From Spirochaetia bacterium (GTDB lineage Bacteria > Spirochaetota > Spirochaetia > Treponematales > Treponemataceae), in contig CAAGIZ010000098.1 in the NCBI GenBank assembly GCA_900770075.1, positions 1 to 6,203 of the forward strand: 6,203 nucleotides of DNA, read 5' to 3'. The notes under the pieces are model-generated. The model was not told the origin of the DNA and made no database searches. It saw only the letters and a list, made by a program, of their open reading frames with translations. The position numbers and the translations under genes were made by a program. Shown here one piece after another: positions 1 through 5,137 of the stretch. The stretch's first letter is position 1. Every line of letters begins with the position of its first letter.

Positions 1-386
1 AAAAGATTTTTTCTATCGAAAAACTGATTATTCAGCTTTCTCTTGGTCTTCTGCTTGCTGTAGGAGGCATTTGGGGATTGCAGGGCGGTGGCGACTTTGG
101 AGTAGAGGCTCTGAAAGGAATTTTTAACGGCAGTGCAAGAGACATAGCCGTGATCGTTTTTTCGATAATCGAACTTCTTGCAGGTATTTACCTTGTCCTT
201 GAACTTTTTATAGGCAGTCTGGGGCAGTTTAAGGGAATCCTCATGCTGGTTATAATGATTGTCTGGATTGCTGCCATTGTTCTGGCCGACTTTATCGACG
301 GAAATTTCCGCAATTTTATAAACTGGTTGTGGACTTTCGCAGGTCATCTGGTAGTTTTGGGTGCAATTCTTTTCTGCAAAAACTAA
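1..386 (+). CDS. Small multi-helix membrane protein, unknown function (5' end outside window)
   Basis: I do not recognise this family. The frame is open from the left edge (first whole codon at 3) to TAA at 384-386, giving 127 visible residues. No upstream in-frame stop is seen, so the start lies left of the window; a TTG at 78 falls inside the first hydrophobic stretch and is not a believable start. The visible part begins with a basic/polar stretch (KIFSIEKL), then four hydrophobic segments at about residues 9-25, 46-66, 72-93 and 108-124, separated by short polar turns. A glycine-rich turn (QGGGDFG) follows helix 1, and acidic residues (ADFIDGN) follow helix 3. There is no catalytic motif. 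It is probably an inner-membrane protein, perhaps missing only a few N-terminal residues. A hairpin terminator follows 6 nt after the stop, so it is the last gene of its transcript. The coding call is firm; the function is unknown. Confidence 0.8.
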   Translation, partial: KIFSIEKLIIQLSLGLLLAVGGIWGLQGGGDFGVEALKGIFNGSARDIAVIVFSIIELLAGIYLVLELFIGSLGQFKGILMLVIMIVWIAAIVLADFIDGNFRNFINWLWTFAGHLVVLGAILFCKN

Positions 387-392
387 AAAATA

Positions 393-442
393 AAGGCTGC
401 CCTCTGCGGTTAAAACGCTTTAGGACAGCCTTCGTTTTTTTT
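393..442 (+). terminator. Rho-independent terminator, probably bidirectional
   Basis: Arms AAGGCTGCCC (393-402) and GGACAGCCTT (423-432) pair with a single C-A mismatch, and the 20-nt loop contains a further GCG/CGC pairing. Eight Ts (435-442) follow on the plus strand, ending transcription of the membrane-protein gene. Read leftwards, the same hairpin is followed by a T-rich stretch (complement of the A-run at 385-394), so it can also terminate the tRNA-Arg transcript. The last T of the plus-strand tract is the discriminator base of the tRNA gene, so the two features abut. Confidence 0.85.
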
Positions 443-515
443 GACTCCAACGCGATTTGAACGCGCGACCTTCCGCTTAGGAGGCGGATGCTCTATCCAG
501 CTGAGCTACAGAGTC
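442..515 (-). tRNA. trnR: tRNA-Arg (anticodon CCU)
   Basis: The reverse complement folds into a complete 74-nt cloverleaf. It has a 7-bp acceptor stem (GACTCTG with TGGAGTC, two G-U pairs next to the junction) and a D-arm GCTC/GAGC. The anticodon stem TCCGC/GCGGA carries loop CTCCTAA, then come a five-base variable loop and a T-arm GCGCG/CGCGT with loop TTCAAAT. The anticodon CCT (bases 479-481 on the plus strand) reads AGG. The discriminator is A, and 3' CCA is not encoded (the genome continues with As), so CCA must be added by nucleotidyltransferase. It is transcribed leftwards from its own promoter. Confidence 0.97.
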
Positions 516-528
516 AAAAGGTTCTTGT

Positions 529-557
529 ATAATATCAAAAAGAAGACTCTGTTGCAA
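529..557 (-). promoter_or_regulatory. Sigma-70-type promoter of tRNA-Arg
   Basis: On the minus strand, -35 TTGCAA (552-557) and -10 TATTAT (529-534) are separated by exactly 17 nt. The -10 box ends 13 nt before the mature tRNA 5' end, leaving a leader of roughly 6-7 nt to be removed by RNase P. Confidence 0.75.
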
Positions 558-593
558 GACTGTAAAACGTCTGTGTAAATGTTTATAAAATCG

Positions 594-1433
594 TCAGAAA
601 GTGTAGTAAAGCCCCCTCTCTGCAAAGCCTGCAAAACCGTCTTTTTTAGGGGAAAAATCCCTGTAGTTTTCGCTGTAGTGGCAGAGGAGCATCTTTTTTT
701 TCAGTTCCAGGGGGAGGGTCGAAAGCTCCTCGTAGGAAGAGTGTACGGAACTTTTGGCAAAAATGCACTCGTGAAAAATCCATTCCGGGTTAAAGGTTTT
801 TTCCACCCAGTTTAGCAGGGAAGGATCGAATTTTGTATCGCCGCTGAAGAATACCCTGTTGTCTATGAGCACTCCCACAGAATAAAAAATGTTGTCCCAG
901 TCAGCACCCGGACACTGAACGTGCCTTGTGCGTATGAGCTTAAGGTTTATGGAGCCCACATTTGCCTCGTAAACCGGGCGGGGGGTGCCTTTTAATTCCA
1001 CAGGGCGAATTTGAGAAAAATAGTCGTCAAAGGTAAAAAGAACACCGGGATTTTTTTCTTCGCCGTAACTTAAAGCACCTTTCAGACTGTCTTCCCAGAG
1101 GATTTTTTTGTATTGGTCTGTTATTACCATTTCCGGCTTTTGTTTTGTTATATAGAAGTTTAAAAAAGCTGCTTCTTCAAGACCGCCAATATGGTCAGAA
1201 TGAGAGTGGGTTGGCAAAAAAGCCCGGATTTCCGTAAGATTTGTGTTAAAGGTTTTGAGGGCATAGGGACAAAGGGAGCCGCAGTCGATTAAAACATGGT
1301 CTTTTCCCTTTATTACAATCAGATTGTTCTGAAAATGTGTCTTATTAAAGGCACCTCCGGTTCCTGCGAAAAAAAACTGAAGGCTGCCGTCGTTTGTAAG
1401 CTGTATTTTTTTTCTGAATTTAGTGATTTTCAT
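594..1433 (-). CDS. Metallo-beta-lactamase-fold hydrolase
   Basis: A 279-residue cytoplasmic protein of the metallo-beta-lactamase superfamily. It opens with a strand and glycine turn typical of RNase Z/PhnP-like members (FFAGTGGAF, 21-29), then LIDCG at 48-52. The metal motif is HSHSDHIGG at 76-84 (H76, H78, D80, H81). Later ligands are H171 (TRH), D199 (SGDT) and H252 (CHYSE), with H221 (HEC) nearby. The dinuclear site looks complete, so hydrolysis of a phosphodiester or similar bond is expected; the substrate cannot be read from sequence. The frame stays open to an ATG at 1601, but that extension reads through the end of the HAD gene and through this gene's promoter. The ATG at 1431-1433 just precedes the first conserved strand and is preferred. 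A purine stretch AAGAGGAG lies about 18 nt upstream, too far for a normal ribosome site. No clear terminator follows the stop. Confidence 0.87.
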   Translation of the reverse strand: MKITKFRKKIQLTNDGSLQFFFAGTGGAFNKTHFQNNLIVIKGKDHVLIDCGSLCPYALKTFNTNLTEIRAFLPTHSHSDHIGGLEEAAFLNFYITKQKPEMVITDQYKKILWEDSLKGALSYGEEKNPGVLFTFDDYFSQIRPVELKGTPRPVYEANVGSINLKLIRTRHVQCPGADWDNIFYSVGVLIDNRVFFSGDTKFDPSLLNWVEKTFNPEWIFHECIFAKSSVHSSYEELSTLPLELKKKMLLCHYSENYRDFSPKKDGFAGFAERGLYYTF

Positions 1434-1472
1434 AAAGGCTTTAGTCTGCCACTCCTCTTTGCTCTGCCTAAA

Positions 1473-1500
1473 ATTATAACACATTAAAAAGATATTGCAA
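1473..1500 (-). promoter_or_regulatory. Promoter of the 279-aa MBL hydrolase gene
   Basis: Minus-strand -35 TTGCAA (1495-1500), 16-nt spacer and a perfect -10 TATAAT (1473-1478). The predicted transcript start near 1466 gives a leader of about 30 nt to the ATG at 1433. It rules out the longer in-frame start at 1601 for this transcript. The -35 hexamer is identical to that of the tRNA-Arg promoter. The promoter sits in the 85-nt gap after the HAD gene, so this gene can be expressed apart from the kinase/HAD pair. Confidence 0.7.
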
Positions 1501-1518
1501 AAGGGAAAAAAATATCCT

Positions 1519-2178
1519 CTATAAAACTTTCGGCAGCTGGTAGACGTCTTCAACACCGTCCACCAGAATCCCGCCCATTCCCAGTTCCAGCGGAAGGGCA
1601 AGGTCTACATCGTACCTGTCTCCAATGCTTACGCATCGGCAAAAATCAAGTTCCTGTCCCAAATCCGCAGAAGCGGTTTTCAGGGCAAGTTCAAAAATCT
1701 CTCTGGCAGGCTTGGATTTTAAAGTGGAATCAAGCCCGATTATTTTGGGAACGAGGCTGGAAATCCCCAGAACTTCCAGAATGCGCCGTGCCGTAAACAC
1801 AGGATTGTTTGTTACGCACATAAGATAAAACCGCTTTTTCAGTTCAGAAAGTGTGTCAAAAAGTCTGGAATCCGCCCTTAAAAATGCCGCCGGGTCTATG
1901 GCTTTTTTCCGCCATTCAATGCTCTGTTCAATGGAAATTCCAAAATGGGTAAGCAGGTTCCCGAGGCTTAGCTGCTGTCCGTCGTGGGTTTTTGCCCATT
2001 CCTGTCTGAAGCGGGAAACAAGAGTGCGTGCCTGCTCCTGTTTTATGCCCCGAAAACTGGCAAAACATCGGATCTGGCTTTCAATCTGCTCTTTAGCGTA
2101 CTCAGGGCAGGTGTAGAGGGTGGAATCTATGTCAAAAATCAGGACAGAGGCATCTTCAAAAAGCCGGTAGATTTTCAT
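1519..2178 (-). CDS. HAD-superfamily hydrolase, pyrimidine 5'-nucleotidase-like
   Basis: A 219-residue soluble phosphatase of the HAD superfamily. Motif I is FDIDSTLY (15-22) with nucleophile D16 and general acid D18. Motif II is T123 in CVTNN, motif III is K156 in the SKPAREIF stretch, and motif IV is GDRYDVD (186-192). A helical cap of about 80 residues lies between motifs I and II (type C1). The FDID-x-TLY signature plus GDRxxxD is typical of the Sdt1/Phm8-like pyrimidine nucleotidase branch, so dephosphorylation of a nucleoside monophosphate or a sugar phosphate is the best guess; the substrate is inferred only. The start at 2178 is constrained by an in-frame TAA two codons upstream. No good Shine-Dalgarno is visible. 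The 24-nt gap to the upstream kinase suggests co-transcription and perhaps translational coupling. Confidence 0.88.
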   Translation of the reverse strand: MKIYRLFEDASVLIFDIDSTLYTCPEYAKEQIESQIRCFASFRGIKQEQARTLVSRFRQEWAKTHDGQQLSLGNLLTHFGISIEQSIEWRKKAIDPAAFLRADSRLFDTLSELKKRFYLMCVTNNPVFTARRILEVLGISSLVPKIIGLDSTLKSKPAREIFELALKTASADLGQELDFCRCVSIGDRYDVDLALPLELGMGGILVDGVEDVYQLPKVL

Positions 2179-2202
2179 CAGTTATGCAGTGTTTTTCTGA
2201 CC

Positions 2203-3465
2203 CTACCTGCGGTCGGCAGGCATTGCAGGGGTGTAAACGTGAGATTTTTTTACCAGGGCAAAGGCAGCCTCTTCGATAGAGTCATAGTAGCCGAGGGAAA
2301 TGCGGGCCAGAATGTTGTCTCCAGCAAGTTCGGCATCCACGCACTCAGTAACAACGAACGGAATGCAAAGGGCATCGCACTTTATCTGCGTCCATATTTC
2401 GTTAAGAGCCTGACCTCCCGTTACGGTGATGCTTTTCGGCTGCGGCAGTTTTGCTTCCTCCGAGGCTTTTTTAAGGATGTTCAGGGCTGCCCAAAGCTGG
2501 TGGGTTACGTCGTGGATTATGGCAAGACCTTCTTTTTTCTGCTCTTCCGTCAAAACCTGCGGATTTTCCGGCGAAGCGGCATCTGTCAGCTGGGCTACGA
2601 GATTTTTATGGGTAATCTTTTGGTTTAAAGATTCTTCAACTTTTTCCTTGAATTTTGCAAAACGGCTTCCTGTGTCGGGAATTATAACGGAAGCATTCCA
2701 CATTCCCGGAATTATCGAAGGCATTACCCGCACGTTTGGAGCCTTCAGGGGAACAGGAGTACACAGGTTTAAACCTTCGCTGGAGCCGGAGCGGTCGCAG
2801 AGGGCTCCTGTGTCTAGAGTGTCAGTACCGATTAAGGCGACGACAAAGTCCGGTGCACCGCAGAAAACAAGGGTTCCTTCCAAAAGACCCGTTTCTTCAG
2901 CCGCTTCCTTTGTGATTTTTCCGGCAAGGGCTCCCGGCTTTACGAAAGGAGGCAGTTTTTTTATTTCTGCATCAGAAAACCCCTCGGATTTAAGCTGCTC
3001 TTCCGTCCAGTAGATTTCCTTAAACCGTTCTTCCGGCAAAATCGTTACGGCATTGTCCGTAAGACGGTAAATCAGGTATTCCGGGGCACCAAAAACCTTG
3101 TCAGTTTCGTACCAGTGGTGGGAGTGCAGTTTTCTGAAAGCGTCCAGCCTTGGAATCCAAAGGGAATTTTTGTCCGAAACCGAGTCAGTAGCACTTTGAG
3201 ACCATAAAAGTGTCAGCCCGTCGCTGCTTACGACAGTGGGACCGTTTCCAGAAATGCAGACTGCTTCGATTCCCGTGTCAGGAGCCTTCTGTTTTAACTC
3301 TTCAACTGCTTTTTTTAAGGCAGAAGTCCATTCCCTTGCAATTTTAGAGCTGTCTTTTTCCGTAAAAACAGCCCTGGCGTAGGCAATGCTTTTCGGTAAG
3401 TCAGGCATGAGAGCCGCTTTTAAAGAAGAAGTTCCGATATCAACACAAAGAATGGCATCTTTCAT
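2203..3465 (-). CDS. FGGY-family carbohydrate kinase
   Basis: A 420-residue ATP-dependent sugar kinase of the FGGY/actin-like ATPase fold, shorter than the usual 480-520. The first ATP/phosphate loop is DIGTSSLKA (9-17). A substrate-side motif ISGNGPTVV lies at 71-79. The probable catalytic base is D206 in FCGAPD (equivalent to the GxxD of xylulokinases), and GTDTLDTG with a Ser-rich turn (SGSS) follows. The second nucleotide motif is TVTGGQALN (347-355), and the C-terminal signature is AELAGDNILA (378-387). The specific sugar or polyol cannot be named. The frame is open upstream to 3573, but those codons (rich in Arg) come from the palindromic repeat DNA. The ATG at 3463-3465 is preferred because TTGGAG lies 5 nt upstream and DIGTSS falls at the usual distance from it. 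It lies 24 nt ahead of the HAD gene, and the two probably form an operon. Confidence 0.92.
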   Translation of the reverse strand: MKDAILCVDIGTSSLKAALMPDLPKSIAYARAVFTEKDSSKIAREWTSALKKAVEELKQKAPDTGIEAVCISGNGPTVVSSDGLTLLWSQSATDSVSDKNSLWIPRLDAFRKLHSHHWYETDKVFGAPEYLIYRLTDNAVTILPEERFKEIYWTEEQLKSEGFSDAEIKKLPPFVKPGALAGKITKEAAEETGLLEGTLVFCGAPDFVVALIGTDTLDTGALCDRSGSSEGLNLCTPVPLKAPNVRVMPSIIPGMWNASVIIPDTGSRFAKFKEKVEESLNQKITHKNLVAQLTDAASPENPQVLTEEQKKEGLAIIHDVTHQLWAALNILKKASEEAKLPQPKSITVTGGQALNEIWTQIKCDALCIPFVVTECVDAELAGDNILARISLGYYDSIEEAAFALVKKSHVYTPAMPADRR

Positions 3466-3470
3466 AAAAA

Positions 3471-3476
3471 CTCCAA
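3471..3476 (-). promoter_or_regulatory. Ribosome binding site that fixes the kinase start
   Basis: TTGGAG on the minus strand, 5 nt before the ATG at 3465. It decides between this start and the longer in-frame reading up to 3573. A 13-bp odd palindrome (AAAATT-G-AATTTT, 3475-3487) overlaps its upstream edge. No convincing -35/-10 pair for the kinase was found. Confidence 0.7.
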
Positions 3477-3499
3477 AATTGAATTTTGATTTGGGGCCA

Positions 3500-3540
3500 T
3501 TTTTGCGCCGGCTCCGGCTGTGCCTGTGCCGCCGCAAAAA
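3500..3540. repeat. Inverted repeat, 13-bp arms with one mismatch
   Basis: The left arm TTTTTGCGCCGGC (3500-3512) pairs with GCCGCCGCAAAAA (3528-3540) except at one position, around a 15-nt GC-rich loop. On both strands the T-run precedes the stem and the A-run follows it, so this is not an intrinsic terminator. It abuts the left end of the larger palindromic element. Confidence 0.7.
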
Positions 3541-3650
3541 CCGGGCTATCCGCAGTTCCGCTGACCGCTTCATTCCGCAAAGGGGCGGCGCTTTTGGCAG
3601 GCAAAACCGCCGCCCCTTTGCGGAACGGCCCTGCCGCTGCTCCTATCCCT
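3541..3650. repeat. Palindromic REP/MITE-like intergenic element
   Basis: The core is a perfect 18-bp inverted repeat (3573-3590 with 3608-3625). It continues inward, after one C-C mismatch, into TTTTG/CAAAA (3592-3596 with 3602-3606), closing on the 5-nt loop GCAGG; about 23 pairs in all. It is flanked by CCGGGCTATCC (3541-3551) on the left and TCCTATCCCT (3641-3650) on the right, so CTATCC occurs as a direct repeat at both ends. No open frame of its own is believable and the stretch is more GC-rich than the neighbouring genes. From memory, conserved CGGGCTATCC and CTATCCCT flanks around a variable hairpin are seen in dispersed non-coding repeats of other bacteria, notably Bacteroidetes. Assigning this one to that type is inference. 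Confidence 0.6.
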
Positions 3651-3679
3651 TGTCCGAAGACTTACGGATTACAGGCAGG

Positions 3680-4945
3680 TTAAGCCTGTGTTTCTTCCCC
3701 ATCGTCTGATTTTTTGATAAGTCTGTCGATAATAGTCCTGTTGTCCAAAAGGTCGCTCAGGCTCTGGTTGTGGTGAATTCTCGTGATTACGTTGGCAAAA
3801 AGACCGGAAACATTTGTGCTTATGAACCACTCCTTTTCTTTTAATTCCGGATGGTAGACAGCGTTTGTTCCGATTATGCGGTAGAACTGACCGTTCCTGT
3901 AGGCTTCGTCAAAAAGTTCAACAGCATTGCCGGTAAAGAAAGGCAGGGAGATGGCAGCGATAACCTTGGTTGCGCCCTGTTCCTGCAAAAACTGCATTGC
4001 CTTCAATAGGGTGCCGCCGGTTCCCAGCATGTCGTCTGCAAGGAAGGCAACCTTGCCCTTTACGTCTCCCAAAAGCTTTACGCTTTTTATGTTTGTCTGC
4101 TTTGCATTTTGCGTTACTACGGAATAATCCCTTTCCTTGTAAATCATTGCAAGAGGAACTTTAAGACCTGTGGCATAGAACTTGTTGCGGTCGATGGCAC
4201 CGGTGTCCGGGCTTACCACTACAAGGTCTTCCTTGTCCGGACCTGAAAGGTTTACTACTTTTGTAAGTTCCCGTATAACCTGATATGAAGCGTGGAGGTT
4301 TTCCAGGTGGGTGGTGTTAAAGGCATTTACGATTTCCCTTGAGTGGATATCCAAAGTTATTACCCTGTCTACGCCCCGCATCTCGTAGATGTGGCAGAGA
4401 AGGGCTGCCGTAAGGCCTTCCCGACCCTTTTTTTTGTGCTGGCGGCTGTACGGAAAGGCGGGAAGAACCAGCGTAATGGACTTTGCCCCTGCCTGCTGAA
4501 CGGCATCAATCGTTACGAGAAGGGTCATTACGTGGTCATTTACAGAGAAAGTGACGGTGTTTTTTCCGCCGTTCATTTCAATAGGCTGGTGGTTTTCTGC
4601 ATCCTGAAAGATGTAAATGTCTTTGCCCCGGACAGAATCCATAAGTTCTGCCTTGATTTCTCCGTTGGCAAACCAAGTAAAGGCTGTGTTGATTTTAAAA
4701 TCCGGTGCCCGGTACCTGTCGATTGCACCCCGCACCACCAGGTCAGAAGTAACAAGGTCGTTGCGGAAGTTGATGTCCTTAATCAGTTTATCTTTGTCCA
4801 GACTGTATCTTTTTGAAATTACATCGTTTTTTAAGGTAAAGCGGTGTTTGTACATGTGACGGAGGTGGGTAATAACCTCCTCGGCAAAAGCAGCACCACC
4901 CGGACAGGCGATTACACCCAGGTTGGTCGGTTCTGAATAAGGCAT
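3680..4945 (-). CDS. prs: Ribose-phosphate pyrophosphokinase (PRPP synthetase), long form
   Basis: Transfers pyrophosphate from ATP to ribose 5-phosphate, making PRPP for purine, pyrimidine, NAD, His and Trp synthesis. The protein has 421 residues against about 315 in the classical enzyme. Family landmarks in order: WFANGEI (91-97, the FxDGE region), NDHVMTLL (136-143), the ATP-side loop PYSRQHKKKGREGLTA (165-180), TLDIHS (197-202, the DLHA region), VVSPDTGAIDR (243-253), the catalytic pair K270/R272 in YKERDY, and the PRPP/ribose-phosphate loop DDMLGTGGT (304-312). Extra length comes from about 55 N-terminal residues, a small insertion before NDHVM and a longer C-terminus. The second Asp of the usual DDMIDTGGT loop is Gly308 here. 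GGGAG lies 6 nt before the ATG. It is transcribed away from the PhnP-like gene, from a promoter near 5047-5076. A 6-bp hairpin spans the stop codon but has no U-tract. Confidence 0.93.
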   Translation of the reverse strand: MPYSEPTNLGVIACPGGAAFAEEVITHLRHMYKHRFTLKNDVISKRYSLDKDKLIKDINFRNDLVTSDLVVRGAIDRYRAPDFKINTAFTWFANGEIKAELMDSVRGKDIYIFQDAENHQPIEMNGGKNTVTFSVNDHVMTLLVTIDAVQQAGAKSITLVLPAFPYSRQHKKKGREGLTAALLCHIYEMRGVDRVITLDIHSREIVNAFNTTHLENLHASYQVIRELTKVVNLSGPDKEDLVVVSPDTGAIDRNKFYATGLKVPLAMIYKERDYSVVTQNAKQTNIKSVKLLGDVKGKVAFLADDMLGTGGTLLKAMQFLQEQGATKVIAAISLPFFTGNAVELFDEAYRNGQFYRIIGTNAVYHPELKEKEWFISTNVSGLFANVITRIHHNQSLSDLLDNRTIIDRLIKKSDDGEETQA

Positions 4946-4964
4946 TTTATTCTCCCATAGAATG

Positions 4965-5006
4965 AGGACTTGTAAAAAACTGTCCTGCAGGCATGCCCCC
5001 GCGGAC
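4965..5006 (-). promoter_or_regulatory. Attenuator-like alternative hairpins in the prs leader (tentative)
   Basis: In the prs leader, segment A (GTCC, 5003-5006) can pair with segment B (GGAC inside 4982-4986), forming an interrupted GC-rich hairpin. Six Us (4974-4979) start 2 nt after B, as in an intrinsic terminator. B (AGGAC, 4982-4986) can instead pair with C (GTCCT, 4965-4969), which puts the U-tract in a loop. The two folds exclude each other. Stems are only 4-5 bp plus short inner pairs, so this may be chance. Confidence 0.3.
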
Positions 5007-5040
5007 GGAGTTCTTTCAATCCTTTGTTATTTTAAACTGT

Positions 5041-5056
5041 ACGCTAATACTAGCAC
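5041..5056. promoter_or_regulatory. Operator-like palindrome, copy 1 (imperfect)
   Basis: ACGCTA-ATAC-TAGCAC: half-site ACGCTA, four-base spacer, then TAGC, with the outer two bases not matching. It shares the ACGCTA-N4-TAGC core with copy 2, whose centre is 41 bp away, and covers the -10 box of the prs promoter. Confidence 0.45.
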
Positions 5057-5076
5057 TTTGGGGCGACTGTGGTCAA
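5047..5076 (-). promoter_or_regulatory. Promoter of prs
   Basis: Minus-strand -35 TTGACC (5071-5076), 18-nt spacer, -10 TAGTAT (5047-5052). The predicted transcript starts near 5040 and has a leader of about 95 nt. An alternative -10 TAAAAT at 5029-5034 lacks a good -35. A palindrome (5041-5056) covers the -10 box. Confidence 0.5.
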
Positions 5077-5081
5077 TATTT

Positions 5082-5097
5082 ACGCTAGATATAGCGT
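5082..5097. promoter_or_regulatory. Operator-like palindrome, copy 2
   Basis: ACGCTAGATATAGCGT is a 16-bp palindrome with a single mismatched pair (G against A beside the centre). It lies between the back-to-back -35 boxes of prs and the PhnP-like gene, ending 1 nt before the latter. Its right half also takes part in a second inverted repeat, AGCGTTTT (5093-5100) with AAAACGCT (5108-5115), across the TTGACA box. A regulator binding here could affect both genes. Confidence 0.55.
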
Positions 5098-5098
5098 T

Positions 5099-5127
5099 TT
5101 GACAGAAAAAACGCTTTTTACTAAAAT
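5099..5127 (+). promoter_or_regulatory. Strong promoter of the PhnP-like gene, predicting a near-leaderless mRNA
   Basis: A perfect -35 TTGACA (5099-5104), 17-nt spacer and -10 TAAAAT (5122-5127). The ATG begins only 10 nt after the -10 box, so the predicted transcript start (about 5133-5135) lies 3-5 nt before the start codon. No ribosome binding site is present in that interval. Confidence 0.75.
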
Positions 5128-5137
5128 CGAAGCCGTT

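Noticed and set aside
442..515. tRNA-Arg as an integration site for a genomic island
   Set aside because: No integrase gene and no repeated copy of the tRNA 3' end elsewhere in the window.
1491..1516. GATATT/AATATC inverted repeat overlapping the MBL promoter -35, as an operator or HAD terminator
   Set aside because: AT-rich 6-bp arms are common by chance in such DNA, and the T-run lies inside the loop rather than after the stem.
1434..1601. A 56-codon N-terminal extension of the 279-aa MBL protein, starting at ATG 1601
   Set aside because: It reads through the HAD gene's 3' end in another frame and through a strong promoter, has an odd composition (many W, F and C), and adds nothing resembling the family.
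1984..2628. A long plus-strand open frame across the HAD and kinase genes
   Set aside because: It is antisense to two genes with clear family motifs on the minus strand, shows no recognisable domain of its own, and has no promoter or ribosome site that I can see.
3466..3573. A 36-codon N-terminal extension of the sugar kinase, starting at ATG 3573
   Set aside because: The Arg-rich translation comes from GC-rich repeat DNA; the ATG at 3465 has a ribosome site and places the ATP loop at the normal position.
3671..3689. ACAGGC/GCCTGT hairpin spanning the prs stop codon as a prs terminator
   Set aside because: Only 6 bp and not followed by a T-run on the minus strand; prs may read on into the palindromic region.
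5069..5137. A 23-codon N-terminal extension of the PhnP-like protein from an upstream start at 5069
   Set aside because: It overlaps the complete TTGACA/TAAAAT promoter and an operator-like palindrome, and the family normally begins at the MKLTVLGSG strand.
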